A stretch of DNA of 64,000 nucleotides. Source: Verrucomicrobiota bacterium. Lineage in GTDB: Bacteria > Verrucomicrobiota > Verrucomicrobiia > Opitutales > Opitutaceae. Made by a program: the position numbers and the translations under genes. The notes beneath the pieces were generated by a model that was not told where the DNA came from, did no database searches, and worked only from the letters and a program-made list of their open reading frames with translations. Shown piece after piece: positions 44,906-54,242 of the stretch (the stretch's first letter is position 1; every line of letters starts with the position of its first letter). The stretch spans positions 1 through 64,000 of the forward strand of contig JAEZAD010000210.1 of assembly GCA_023430565.1 (NCBI GenBank), written 5' to 3'.

Positions 44906-45163
44906 ATGCCAAAAAACCCCCTCCTCATAAACCGTCTTCATAACATTATCGTCCAACTGGCCCAGACCGGTCTGGAATTTAATGCCGACAGCATTCACGA
45001 CATTTTCCAGCAGCGTTATGGAATGCCGATCCCGAATCCACGCTGCGTCGGAGCTGCAATCACAGGTGTGATGGATAAGATCGAGTTCGTTCGCTATGAA
45101 AAGAGCGAGCGTCGTCGCGGTCCCATTTCCGTCTACAGGCACAAACCACCAGAAGCTTCGTAA
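44906..45163 (+). CDS. Small hypothetical winged-helix-like protein
   Basis: 85 residues from ATG 44906. The pattern (LLINRLHNIIVQLAQTGLEFNADSIHD, then CVGAAITGVMDKIEFVRY and RRRGPISVYR) suggests a small winged helix, but no family is recognised. Basic C-terminus. Confidence 0.45.
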   Translation: MPKNPLLINRLHNIIVQLAQTGLEFNADSIHDIFQQRYGMPIPNPRCVGAAITGVMDKIEFVRYEKSERRRGPISVYRHKPPEAS

Positions 45164-45320
45164 GCGGTCAACTTGGACGTGGTGACGGCTGACGTGGAAA
45201 TCGCTAGACTCGGGGATGGCTACCATCTCGCCCTCGAACAGCGCTTCGATCCCCGAGAAACGCACCGACGGGAAAAGGTAACATTGCACGCCTTCCCTTC
45301 GCAGGCTAATAGTCGCCGCC

Positions 45321-46028
45321 GTGGATGAGCGCCCAGCAATTTTCATCGATATCGAAGGGTTTGGTTCTCTCTACGGGAAAGAAACAATTGATTCTCTGTG
45401 GGGCCTTTCTGATTTGATGGAAGGGATTATTATCCTAGGCCGCGCCGCATCGGATCTTGGGCTGGCGAGGATCTTTGCGCATCAATTTGGCGACGGCGTA
45501 GTCGTCGTTGAGGACAGTGCGGGCAATATGGGCCGTCTTGCAGCGGTTGGAATGGCACTCCATCAGTATGTTTTGATCAAGGCCGGCCACTTTTGTGGTT
45601 CGGCATTGGAAAAGGGCGGGCTCTCAGACGTCGTTGGCTGTTACCCCAAAGCGGTAACGGAGTCGGATGCACCGGGTCGAGTGATACTCGGCGAGGGGCT
45701 GATGACCGTCACGCCCGTAATCGGAACCGCTCTGATCAAGACGTATAAACTGCTCGGTCGACACCATGGTGGCGTCACGGTAATGCCCATGGCCTATCGC
45801 GAGGAGCTGGAGCCTGGCACCGTTGTGATCGAGATGGACGGCGTCCTTTACCTCAATTGGATCGAAAGCTCTGGCGAGATTCTTGAAAGTTGTCGGCGCA
45901 TACTTCGCATCGGCAGCTACGATTGCACGGCAATGCGGACGCTGTTCAAGGCGGCAACGAAACGAAATGATTGCCCGCAACAGTGGGTCGATCGAACCGA
46001 ACCTTTCCTCGGTCCGTGGAAAACGTGA
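45321..46028 (+). CDS. Class III nucleotidyl cyclase-like protein
   Basis: 235 residues from GTG 45321. The start IFIDIEGFGSLYG supplies the first metal Asp (D10). About 46 residues later HQFGDGVVVV gives the second (D58), as in the palm domain of class III cyclases. Downstream, IKAGHFCGSAL and VIGTALIKTYKLLG resemble the 'G-x-A-L-x-x-A-Y-x-L' region. Phage-defence cyclases of the Pycsar type are single-domain class III cyclases of this size range. No TIR or transmembrane effector gene was recognised next to it, so a Pycsar role is only a hypothesis. Confidence 0.55.
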   Translation: MDERPAIFIDIEGFGSLYGKETIDSLWGLSDLMEGIIILGRAASDLGLARIFAHQFGDGVVVVEDSAGNMGRLAAVGMALHQYVLIKAGHFCGSALEKGGLSDVVGCYPKAVTESDAPGRVILGEGLMTVTPVIGTALIKTYKLLGRHHGGVTVMPMAYREELEPGTVVIEMDGVLYLNWIESSGEILESCRRILRIGSYDCTAMRTLFKAATKRNDCPQQWVDRTEPFLGPWKT

Positions 46029-46093
46029 ATCCGCTGAACCGAAAAGCGTTTCTAAGCGGAAATGTCCCTGACGGCGCCATCCTTGCGTGAGTT

Positions 46094-46687
46094 ATGTCGT
46101 CCTTCGCCGAGACAGTCAATCGAGCCCGCCAGCGCTGCAACGCGGTGCTTCAGGAGCGCGTCGCGACGAAAAGGTCAGAGGGATGTCAGGTGATCATCGA
46201 GCCAGCGCTCTGTGATGCAGCCGGTGCTGTCGTGTGTGCGCCCGACGGTCTCAAGTTGCCTCTGCGCTACGACCTTGTGCTCAAAGACGCGGCGGGGAAA
46301 TTCAATCCTGAGAACGCGGATTCGGTTACCATCGGTTTTGGCGAACCTGTGTTCGTAACTTGGGAGCACAAGCTACGGATCGAGATCCACCGGCTGTGCT
46401 GGGACTACATGCAGTTTCAAATTTTCCCCGTACGTGCAGCATGCGATTGGGAATCACTGCGGAACTGGTTCCTGAAATGGTTTGATCCGAACGACAAGTC
46501 ATTTGCTCGACCCGATGGGTTATTCGGCGTTGTCCACTTTTTGTCCGACCCCGAAGTTGACGCCGGAAACGCAAGTCTGTTCGTGGATCTAGGATCAGCG
46601 CCAGTCGAAGCGCTAGGTGAGTTATTCGATGCTTTCATCCTGATCGGCGTAGACCATTGCATCATTGGGAAGCAAAAGAACGTATGA
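46094..46687 (+). CDS. Hypothetical protein downstream of the cyclase-like gene
   Basis: 197 residues, ATG 46094. Soluble alpha/beta protein (VFVTWEHKLRIEIHRLCWDYMQF; NASLFVDLGSAPVEAL) of no known family. It lies 65 bases after the cyclase-like gene and could be its partner, but no effector domain (TIR, nuclease, membrane helices) can be seen. Confidence 0.5.
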   Translation: MSSFAETVNRARQRCNAVLQERVATKRSEGCQVIIEPALCDAAGAVVCAPDGLKLPLRYDLVLKDAAGKFNPENADSVTIGFGEPVFVTWEHKLRIEIHRLCWDYMQFQIFPVRAACDWESLRNWFLKWFDPNDKSFARPDGLFGVVHFLSDPEVDAGNASLFVDLGSAPVEALGELFDAFILIGVDHCIIGKQKNV

Positions 46688-46739
46688 CAAATTCACGCGG
46701 CCCGACGGTCGGTCTAGTACATGACAACCGCCACCGCTC

Positions 46740-47042
46740 GATCTGCCGCTGCCCGAGTATGAGCGGCGTCACTGGGGCATTCGCTTCCCATGGTGGTGCT
46801 GGTGGCCTCGGCTGCGCGTCGACGCTCACACAGGGCAGCCGTAGCGACAGACCCGAGGGCGCGGCAGAATTATCGTTGAAAGCGATCAACTGCCCGATCC
46901 TGAACCGCCGCAGTTTGATCCGATTACGCTGTGGCGCTGCACGTCGAGGTTCCGAACCAGGCTTGGCAGGCCTGTGCGAATGCGGCTGTATGTAGCTTTC
47001 CTCCATGCTCCTCACGCTGACAACGACCTACAGCCCAGCCAC
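46740..47042 (+). pseudogene. Possible frameshifted gene remnant
   Basis: In this 317-base gap between genes, one frame reads LDLPLPEYERRHWGIRF...DAHTGQP and stops. The next reads IIVESDQLPDPEPPQFDP...RFRTRLGRPVRMRLYVAF and ends just inside hen1. Both look like real protein but lack a start, suggesting a small decayed gene with one frameshift. Confidence 0.3.
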
Positions 47043-48402
47043 TGATCTGGGATATCTGTTGCGGAAAAACCCATCGAGGCCGCAGTCGTTCAACCTGAGC
47101 TTCGGCACGGCGCACGTAATCTATCCGGAGGCTACGAACGAGCGCTGCACGTGTGCGCTGTTGGTCGAGGTCGATCCGGTGGGGCTTGTTCGAAACCGAA
47201 AAGGTCCAAGTGGAGAAGGGCTCCTGGACCAGTATGTGAACGACCGTCCCTACGCCGCATCATCGTTCTTGAGCGTGGCAATCGCTGACGTCTTCGGCAC
47301 GGCGCTTTCAGGCGTGAGCAAAGACCGGCCTGACTTGGTCGAAAAGCCGATTCCGCTCGAAGCGGAAATTCCCGTAGTGCCTTGTCGCGGCGGCGAGGGT
47401 TTTTTGCGTGGTCTGTTCGAGCCGTTGGGCTACACGGTGACGGCCGAGCAATTGCCGTTGGACGAAGAATTCCCTCAGTGGGGATCGAGTCGTTACTATC
47501 GAATCAAGCTCTCCGGCTGCATTCCCCTGCATGTTTTGCTGAGTCACCTTTACGTGCTCCTGCCTGTGCTCGATAACGATAAGCACTACTGGGTCGGAGA
47601 CGACGAGGTGGAGAAACTGCTTCGTCACGGCGAGGGCTGGCTATCAAATCACCCTCAGCGGGAGGTCATCACTCGGCGTTATCTGAAACATCAAAGGAGC
47701 CTCTTCACCGATGCACTGGCCCGTCTGATCGACGAGAGCGACCCCGAGCCGGACGCGGTTGCAGTCGCCCATGCCCAGGAAGAGGCCGAAATCGAGCGAA
47801 CGCTAAGCCTGAACGACCAGCGAATGGGGGCCGTGCTGGCAGCGCTGCTGGCATCCAACGCGACGTCTGTTCTCGATCTCGGTTGCGGTGAAGGCCGACT
47901 CCTCAAGCTGTTATTGAAGGAGCGTCAAATCACCCGCGTGGTCGGTGTAGATGTTTCACATCGGGTCCTCGAATCTGCGGCCGAGAACCTGAACTTGGAT
48001 CGATTGCCACCCATGGTGAAGGAGAAGATTCAGCTTCTCCACGGGTCGTTGATGTATCGCGACGCCCGCTTAGCAGGCTTCGATGCCGCATCCGTTGTCG
48101 AGGTGATCGAGCACCTCGACCCACCGCGTTTGGCAGCTTTCGAGCGAGTGGTGTTTGAGTTCGCCAAACCCGGCACCGTCGTGGTGACGACCCCCAACAG
48201 CGAATACAACGTGAAGTGGGAAACGCTCCCCGCCGGACAGTTCCGGCACAAGGACCATCGGTTCGAATGGAACCGCATCCAGTTCCAGTCGTGGGCGAAT
48301 GGCATTGCAGAGCGCTTCGGCTACCGTGTTCGGTTTGGATCAATCGGCCCGGAGGATCTTGTCGTCGGATCTCCCACTCAAATGGCGGTCTTCTCACGGT
48401 GA
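47005..48402 (+). CDS. hen1: Bacterial Hen1, 3'-terminal RNA ribose 2'-O-methyltransferase
   Basis: 465 residues, ATG 47005. The N-terminal half (TTTYSPATDLGYLLRKNPSRPQ...) is the domain that stimulates Pnkp ligation. The C-terminal half is the methyltransferase with SVLDLGCGEGRLLKLL (about 289), the manganese-binding VVEVIEHLDPP (about 364) and the later His in HKDHRFEW. It marks repaired RNA ends with a 2'-O-methyl group so they resist recleavage. It overlaps pnkp by 4 bases (GTGA). This pair is the known bacterial RNA-repair cassette. Confidence 0.95.
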   Translation: MLLTLTTTYSPATDLGYLLRKNPSRPQSFNLSFGTAHVIYPEATNERCTCALLVEVDPVGLVRNRKGPSGEGLLDQYVNDRPYAASSFLSVAIADVFGTALSGVSKDRPDLVEKPIPLEAEIPVVPCRGGEGFLRGLFEPLGYTVTAEQLPLDEEFPQWGSSRYYRIKLSGCIPLHVLLSHLYVLLPVLDNDKHYWVGDDEVEKLLRHGEGWLSNHPQREVITRRYLKHQRSLFTDALARLIDESDPEPDAVAVAHAQEEAEIERTLSLNDQRMGAVLAALLASNATSVLDLGCGEGRLLKLLLKERQITRVVGVDVSHRVLESAAENLNLDRLPPMVKEKIQLLHGSLMYRDARLAGFDAASVVEVIEHLDPPRLAAFERVVFEFAKPGTVVVTTPNSEYNVKWETLPAGQFRHKDHRFEWNRIQFQSWANGIAERFGYRVRFGSIGPEDLVVGSPTQMAVFSR

Positions 48403-50942
48403 AAATCACGATTCCAGAACTCTCGCTCGTCGTCCTCGTTGGTGTGTCCGGCTCGGGCAAGAGCACGTTCGGCCGGCACCACTTCAAGCCGACCGAGATC
48501 CTGTCGTCGGACTTTTGCCGCGGGCTGGTATCCGACGATGAGAACAACCAAGCCGCCACCAAGGACGCCTTTGAAATCCTGAACTTCATTGCGCGGAAGC
48601 GTCTCGCGGCAGGCAAACTCACAGTCGTCGACGCCACCAACGTTCAGCCGGAAGCCCGCAAGCCGCTGGTCCAATTGGCGCGTGATTTCCACTGCTTGCC
48701 GGTAGCCATCGTGTTGAATGTTCCGGAGCGCACCGCTCACGACCGAAACGCGTCGCGTCCGGATCGGAACTTTGGCCCACACGTGGTCCGGCAGCAGATG
48801 CAGCAATTGCACCGATCCCTGCGCAATCTGGAACGGGAGGGGTTCCGTCACGTATTCAATCTTCGCACACCGGAAGAAATCGATGCCGTTACTATCGAAC
48901 GTCAGCCGCTTTGGAACAACCTCAAGCACGAGCAAGGACCATTCGACATCATCGGGGATGTGCACGGGTGCTTCGACGAGTTGGTCGAGTTAGTCCGATC
49001 GCTGCACTATTCAGTCGACACCGATACGCTCAAGATCACGCCGCCCGCCGGTCGGAAACTGGTCTTCGTCGGCGATTTGGTGGACCGAGGTCCAAGGATT
49101 CCACAGGTGCTCAAGCTCGTGATGAACGCTGTGGCCGACAACGTGGCGCTGTGCGTGCCCGGTAATCACGACGTAAAGCTCATGCGCAAACTGTGCGGGC
49201 GGGATGTGCAGATCACCCACGGATTGGCCGACTCACTGGCCCAACTGGAAGGTGAAACGGAGGACTTTCGCACGAAAGTCGCCGAGTTCATCGACGATCT
49301 CGTGAGTCACTACGTGCTGGACGGCGGACGGCTTGTGGTCGCGCACGCCGGCATGAAGGAATCGATGCAGGGGCGCGGATCGGGAGCGGTGCGTGACTTC
49401 GCCCTTTTCGGTGAGACCACCGGCGAGACCGACGAATTCGGCCTGCCGGTCCGGTATAACTGGGCGGCCGAGTATCGCGGTCAGGCCATGGTTGTATATG
49501 GCCACACGCCGGTGCCGCAGCCGGAATGGCTAAACCGCACGCTCAACATCGACACGGGATGCGTCTTCGGCGGCCGACTCACCGCGCTGCGTTATCCCGA
49601 GAAGGAAATCGTTTCGGTGCCTGCGCTTCGGACCTATGCTGAGCCCAAACGTCCCTTCCTCACACCCGACGCGCAGGCCCCCACGCTCGACGCGCAACAA
49701 CAGCACGACGACCTGCTCGACTTGGCTGACGTCATGGGCAAACGGATCGTCGGCACGCGCCTGCACCACAATGTCACGATTCGGGAGGAGAACGCCACGG
49801 CTGCGCTTGAGGTGATGAGCCGGTTTGCGGCGAATCCCAAATGGCTGATCTATCTGCCGCCGACCATGTCTCCTTGCGAAACCAGCAAGGAAGCCGGCCT
49901 GCTGGAACATCCAGCCGAGGCCTTCGCGTATTATCGGCACGAGAGTATCGGCCGCGTAATTTGCGAGCAGAAGCACATGGGCTCTCGGGCCGTGGTCATC
50001 GTTTGCCGGGATAACGGTGTAGCTAGGAAACGCTTTGGCGTTGTCGCTGACGAGATCGGCATCTGCTACACCCGCACGGGACGTCGCTTTTTCAACGACG
50101 AGAAGTTTGAGCGCCCCTTTCTTGAGCGCGTGAACACAGCCGTCACCCGCGCTGGCCTTTGGGATGAGCTGGGGACTGATTGGGTCTGCCTCGATTGTGA
50201 GCTGATGCCTTGGTCCGCCAAGGCCCAGGCGCTTTTGCAGGAGCAGTACGCGCCTGTGGGTGTTGCTGCGACAACGATGCTGAGCCGCTCAACGGAGTTA
50301 TTGCAGCAGGCAAACGGGCGAGGCCTGTCTGTGGAGGGCTTACTGGGTCGCACAACCCAGCGGCAAGAGATGGCGGACGCATACGTTGCCGCCTACCGCC
50401 AGTATTGCTGGCCCGTTTCATCCGTGGATGACCTCAAACTGGCGCCTTTTCACCTGCTTGCGACGGAGGGACACGTGCATGTCGACAAATCGCACGCCTG
50501 GCACATGGACACGCTCGCCAAGCTGGCCGGCGGCATCCTGATTTCGACCAATCACCGCTTCGTTGATGTCACTGACGAAGCCAGTGTGGCCGACGGAATC
50601 CGCTGGTGGCAGGAGCTGACCGGTGGAGGTGGCGAAGGCATGGTCGTGAAACCTGCCGACTTCATCGCTCGCGGCCGTCGCGGTCTGCTTCAACCAGCCG
50701 TGAAATGCCGTGGTCCGGAATACCTGCGAATCATCTACGGTCCAGAATACACCGCCCCAGAAAATCTCGAACGCCTCCGCGCCCGCGGCCTGCAAGCCAA
50801 GCGGTCGCTGGCCCTGCGGGAGTTTGCACTAGGTGCAGAAGGCTTAGAACGCTTCGTCCGTAAAGAACCCCTGCGCCGAGTGCACGAATGCGTTTTCGGC
50901 GTGCTCGCACTGGAAAGCGAGCCCGTGGATCCGCGGCTCTAA
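48399..50942 (+). CDS. pnkp: Polynucleotide kinase-phosphatase-ligase Pnkp
   Basis: 847 residues from GTG 48399, the normal Pnkp N-terminus (VKITIPELSLVVLVGVSGSGKST); an upstream ATG would add 61 residues read through hen1. Kinase: P-loop GVSGSGKST (15-23), VVDATN. Phosphatase: DIIGDVHGC, VGDLVDRG, PGNHD (about 254), GHTP. Ligase/adenylyltransferase: motif I EQKHMGSRA (Lys about 526), CELMPWSAK, EGMVVKP, and PAVKCRGPEYLRIIYG. It repairs tRNAs cut by ribotoxins, with Hen1. Confidence 0.95.
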   Translation: MKITIPELSLVVLVGVSGSGKSTFGRHHFKPTEILSSDFCRGLVSDDENNQAATKDAFEILNFIARKRLAAGKLTVVDATNVQPEARKPLVQLARDFHCLPVAIVLNVPERTAHDRNASRPDRNFGPHVVRQQMQQLHRSLRNLEREGFRHVFNLRTPEEIDAVTIERQPLWNNLKHEQGPFDIIGDVHGCFDELVELVRSLHYSVDTDTLKITPPAGRKLVFVGDLVDRGPRIPQVLKLVMNAVADNVALCVPGNHDVKLMRKLCGRDVQITHGLADSLAQLEGETEDFRTKVAEFIDDLVSHYVLDGGRLVVAHAGMKESMQGRGSGAVRDFALFGETTGETDEFGLPVRYNWAAEYRGQAMVVYGHTPVPQPEWLNRTLNIDTGCVFGGRLTALRYPEKEIVSVPALRTYAEPKRPFLTPDAQAPTLDAQQQHDDLLDLADVMGKRIVGTRLHHNVTIREENATAALEVMSRFAANPKWLIYLPPTMSPCETSKEAGLLEHPAEAFAYYRHESIGRVICEQKHMGSRAVVIVCRDNGVARKRFGVVADEIGICYTRTGRRFFNDEKFERPFLERVNTAVTRAGLWDELGTDWVCLDCELMPWSAKAQALLQEQYAPVGVAATTMLSRSTELLQQANGRGLSVEGLLGRTTQRQEMADAYVAAYRQYCWPVSSVDDLKLAPFHLLATEGHVHVDKSHAWHMDTLAKLAGGILISTNHRFVDVTDEASVADGIRWWQELTGGGGEGMVVKPADFIARGRRGLLQPAVKCRGPEYLRIIYGPEYTAPENLERLRARGLQAKRSLALREFALGAEGLERFVRKEPLRRVHECVFGVLALESEPVDPRL

Positions 50943-50969
50943 GTAGCCTCATCTGCGCCTTTCTTAAAT

Positions 50970-51728
50970 ATGCCGAGGAAACCCATCCATAGAGACGACT
51001 TCTCGCGATTTGTCGTGCATCTCACGCGTGATACCGACGAGGGCGCAGCTTCGGACAATTTGTTGAAAATTCTGGAGCAGAAGACAATTGAGGCCCGCAA
51101 CCCTCACTGCCTGTTCATCAAGAAAATCAAAACTGGCAAATTCGACGACAAGCTTCAGCGGGCGTTTAACACCGTCTGCTTTACCGAAGCACCATTGAAT
51201 CAAATCCGATTCATGGTTGCCGACATTCCCGGCCGAAGCATTCGCTTGAAACCTTTCGGGCTCGTTTTCCGGCGATCATCAGTGATCGAGGCCGGCGCGT
51301 GCCCCGCGCTCTATCTCAACGGGGTCGGGGCAAATCATGCTAAGTTTCTTCAGCGCCGATTCGACCGCGACTTCACTGGCATCCGCACCGTCCAAGAGTT
51401 GCGCCGAAAGATGGCCACCGAAAGCGAGGACGTCTTGGCTTTCTATTCGTTGTGTAATCTGATCAGCCCCTACTATGATTTCTCATGGGAGCGGGAGTGG
51501 CGCCACCGCGGCGACTTTCAGTTCAAATATTACCAGATCGTCGCGATAATCACCGGCAGCACCCTGCCATTCAAAGAGAAGATGGAGAGCAAGTTGCCTG
51601 AAGCGAAACTCAAGGACCTTCGCAAGGTTCCCTTGATCAACCCGGATTGGAATTACGAACGCGTGATCAGCGAGATGTCCCAGCTGCTAAAAGCCACCTA
51701 CAAATCCTTCGCCGAGAAATCAGTCTAG
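50970..51728 (+). CDS. AbiGi-like abortive infection family protein (tentative)
   Basis: 252 residues, ATG 50970, 27 bases after pnkp. The order FVVHLTRDTDEGAASDNLLKILE, FNTVCFTEAPLNQIRFM, KPFGLVFRR, then SWEREWRHRGDF resembles the AbiGi/DUF2971-type proteins linked to abortive infection. That is from memory of the family pattern, not a search. Being last in the hen1-pnkp run, it may act with RNA repair in phage response. Confidence 0.5.
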   Translation: MPRKPIHRDDFSRFVVHLTRDTDEGAASDNLLKILEQKTIEARNPHCLFIKKIKTGKFDDKLQRAFNTVCFTEAPLNQIRFMVADIPGRSIRLKPFGLVFRRSSVIEAGACPALYLNGVGANHAKFLQRRFDRDFTGIRTVQELRRKMATESEDVLAFYSLCNLISPYYDFSWEREWRHRGDFQFKYYQIVAIITGSTLPFKEKMESKLPEAKLKDLRKVPLINPDWNYERVISEMSQLLKATYKSFAEKSV

Positions 51729-51827
51729 GTTTGGCGCGCTTCGTTAATCAGCCCACGGATGCTAAGCCGTTCGTATGGTTGAGGAATCAGTCGATCTGTT
51801 CAGTCGAAAGCTGCTGTAGCCAATCCC

Positions 51828-52095
51828 ATGCCCCGCTTCGCCGTAGGTGACCTACTCGTAGATCTTGAACTGCCGGCACATCTTCAGTGCTGCTATGAGT
51901 ATTCCGGCGCTCTACTGGCCAACGACATTTCGGACCGATTCGCGATTCGGTTCAGGTGTTCGACCTCGCAGGGTCACAGCGCCCATGGCTTGAGCATCAC
52001 CGGGCACTTCTCCGTCGGGCGTGCAAGCGCTTGCGGATACTGTCGACAAGTTCGCCAAAGACTGGGGTGTGAAATCGGATGAGACGGCTCCCTAG
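51828..52095 (+). pseudogene. Small decayed gene in a 420-base gap
   Basis: ATG 51828 begins a protein-like stretch (MPRFAVGDLLVDLELPAHL...YSGALLANDISDRFAIRF). Protein-like sequence then continues in other frames (VFDLAGSQRPWLEHHR; ALADTVDKFAKDWGVK...) up to the stop before 52096. At least two frameshifts would be needed. The 100 bases before 51828 hold no gene. Confidence 0.4.
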
Positions 52096-52149
52096 TTGGG
52101 CGTTTTGGAAGAAGCGCCGCAGCTGAACAGTTACCGACAACTTACCGCC

Positions 52150-52884
52150 ATGAGTCACAAACGAACGTTCGAAGAATTGGGGGCCGCTTTTCCGCTATTC
52201 GACGCGCCACCAACTGACGCCGTGGATTTCGTGCCCGAGGGCGAATGTTCGATGTGTGGGAAAAGGCATGCCGTATGTTTCGAACTCGGCATTGGCTCGG
52301 ACGTGGTGATGAAGTGCGCATCGTGTGGGGCCGAAAACGGGCTTGATGCGGATGATCGCTGCGATGGGAACTGTCACGCCTGCGGCGCCGGCATAGCGTT
52401 TCCACCTATACCCGAAGAGCGCATCCTTTGCTGTTACACCTGCCTGAGAGCAGGTCGCGCAGCGATAACGAAGGATACCGCGTTCGGGATGATTTCGTTC
52501 GACCAAGTCGCGGAAGGATTGACGCACGGCGTGCCCAAACTGAAACGCAGCGATTTTGATGTCGTGAAGACTGACTCTGGTTGGGATCGGGTTCGTCTGC
52601 CGACGGAAATGATGCTGGAACTGGTGCGGACACCGACCTACGCGACGATTCAAGGCGAGTGCTGGCAGTTCTGCTGTCGCCGGCCCATGGTGTTCATCGG
52701 AACTTGGTCGAGAGCGGACTTTGCGGCGCGGGCTCCCGACAGTAACGGACAGAATTTCTTTAACGAGGTGGTGCAGGACGTTGTTCCCGGGCTCTGGGAA
52801 GATCAACTTCACGATGAAACTGGGGTGTATGTCTTCCGTTGCCCGACATGCCGCCGACTCACCGGGCACTGGGATCTAGCCTAA
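52150..52884 (+). CDS. CbrC family zinc-binding protein
   Basis: 244 residues from ATG 52150 (MSHKRTFEELGAAFPLFDAPPTDA). It carries several Cys pairs (CSMCGKRH, CASCGAENG, CHACGAG, CCYTC) and the family's later blocks TPTYATIQGECWQFCCRRPMVF and FRCPTCRRLTGHWD. CbrC (UPF0167) proteins are linked to colicin tolerance in E. coli; their biochemical role is unknown. Confidence 0.65.
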   Translation: MSHKRTFEELGAAFPLFDAPPTDAVDFVPEGECSMCGKRHAVCFELGIGSDVVMKCASCGAENGLDADDRCDGNCHACGAGIAFPPIPEERILCCYTCLRAGRAAITKDTAFGMISFDQVAEGLTHGVPKLKRSDFDVVKTDSGWDRVRLPTEMMLELVRTPTYATIQGECWQFCCRRPMVFIGTWSRADFAARAPDSNGQNFFNEVVQDVVPGLWEDQLHDETGVYVFRCPTCRRLTGHWDLA

Positions 52885-52894
52885 GAAAACAAGA

Positions 52895-53604
52895 ATGAAA
52901 GAGCGGGATACAACGGCCGGCAGTTCTGACCAGTGGGAGGAGTGGTTCAAACGCGTGTGGGCATTTCGAGAGGACACGCTGTATCCAAGTCTGTTCGGGC
53001 CTGAGTCGATTGGGATATTCCCGCTGCCGGCGAAGATGCTGACCGAGACATTTCAGCAGCCGAACGTGGATGCGCGCTGGTTGAACTATGGCGTGTTCCA
53101 ATACGCCGACTCCAGCGCGGGCGTCGTGGCTGTATGTAACGTCCGGCATGTCGAACGCATGGGAAGATGATCATCCGGATCCCACAGCCGTCTCAGGTCT
53201 GGGATGTGAGTTTGTGTTCGAGACGACCGAAGCAGGTCAGTGGCCGATCCTTCGACTCCTTCACGTGATGGCGTGTCAGATTCTCGCGTGCCACGGCCGA
53301 TATCCCGGTCGCCCACCTTTTGAGCGTGTTCGATCGCATCCCGTTGAGATGCTCGATCGACAGCCGCGACTCCAATCTTCGCTCGGTGATGCTCGCACCC
53401 AGTCCCTACGGGACCGAACAGCATCTCGAATCGGGGACATTCGATTTCGTGCAGGTGGTCGGGATCACGGAAGAGGAAGCGCTCTACGCCAACGAGGATG
53501 GCGGGCCGAAGCTCCTCGATCGACTCTCAGCGGCTAATGCATTTCCCGTGACTGATCCGAAACGCGTCGTCGTCCGCGTACCGGAGGGAAACATGGGCGG
53601 ATAG
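52895..53604 (+). pseudogene. Suppressor-of-fused (SUFU) domain protein, two frameshifts
   Basis: Three consecutive frames spell one SUFU-family protein. First, from ATG 52895: FGPESIGIFPLP...RWLNYGVFQYADSS. Then, from near 53119: SWLYVTSGMSNAWEDD...GCEFVFETTEAGQWPILRLL. Then, from near 53310: HLLSVFDRIPLRCSIDSR...FDFVQVVGITEEEALYA, to 53604. Each junction is a +1 shift at a GC-rich spot. Bacterial SUFU proteins often act as immunity proteins near polymorphic toxins. Either a pseudogene or a local sequencing error. Confidence 0.75.
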
Positions 53605-53753
53605 ATCCAACGCGAACACGAAGACATCTGCCCTTAATGGCGTGTGTAGCGCTTGTCGCGATCTCGATCACAGGCTAGCGGTCACCCGCCGAAAAAGAGC
53701 GGATCGACGTATTGATCAATGGGGCGCCCGCGCTCAATCATCACTTTCCTGCG

Positions 53754-54236
53754 ATGACAAAGAAAGAACTTCTCCAAGAAAAGGTAAGGAACGGCTATCC
53801 AGACAATTGGTGGTATCGCGGGCCAACGCCGGACGCAATGAACGGCTGGCCGCAAGTGTACACCGAGTCAAAGTACCATTGTGTCTACTGTCGGAAGGAC
53901 ATCAGCACGACGGTGGACGAACTATCGAGTTCGACGACAGACCACGTCGTTCCGCAGCACCTCTTCCCCGAATCGGGCGCACATCAATTAGGCCCAAATC
54001 ACCTCAACAACCTCGTCACCGCATGTGCTGTCTGCAACTCGATCAAAAGTGATTGGGCCGCCGATCCTTCGTCTGAGGCGTGGAATTCGCGCAAGGGGTT
54101 CATAGCAGCGGTGCGGAAGCACATTGAAGCCGAGCGAACTGCGCGAGCGAAGCGTTACAAAGACCACATCGGTCAAGGCGCTCGGATGGTTGAGATCTGG
54201 GATTGGACGAAATCCGGGGAATCTGATTTTACGTAA
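53754..54236 (+). CDS. HNH endonuclease domain protein
   Basis: 160 residues from ATG 53754. HNH pattern: YHCVYC (C43, C46), TTDHVVPQHLFP (D63-H64), NHLNNLVTACAVCNSIKSD (Cys91, Cys94, Asn95), with two zinc-binding Cys pairs around the catalytic His. Likely a DNA nuclease of restriction or homing type. It lies close behind the SUFU remnant and 6 bases before the SDR gene. Confidence 0.8.
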   Translation: MTKKELLQEKVRNGYPDNWWYRGPTPDAMNGWPQVYTESKYHCVYCRKDISTTVDELSSSTTDHVVPQHLFPESGAHQLGPNHLNNLVTACAVCNSIKSDWAADPSSEAWNSRKGFIAAVRKHIEAERTARAKRYKDHIGQGARMVEIWDWTKSGESDFT

Positions 54237-54242
54237 CCGGTC

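Noticed and set aside
44888..45346. 152-codon minus-strand frame
   Set aside because: Antisense to the small gene at 44906 and to the start of the cyclase-like gene; no family signal.
48216..48398. 61-residue N-terminal extension of Pnkp
   Set aside because: It lies wholly inside hen1 in another frame; the GTG at 48399 gives the canonical Pnkp start with a GTGA overlap.
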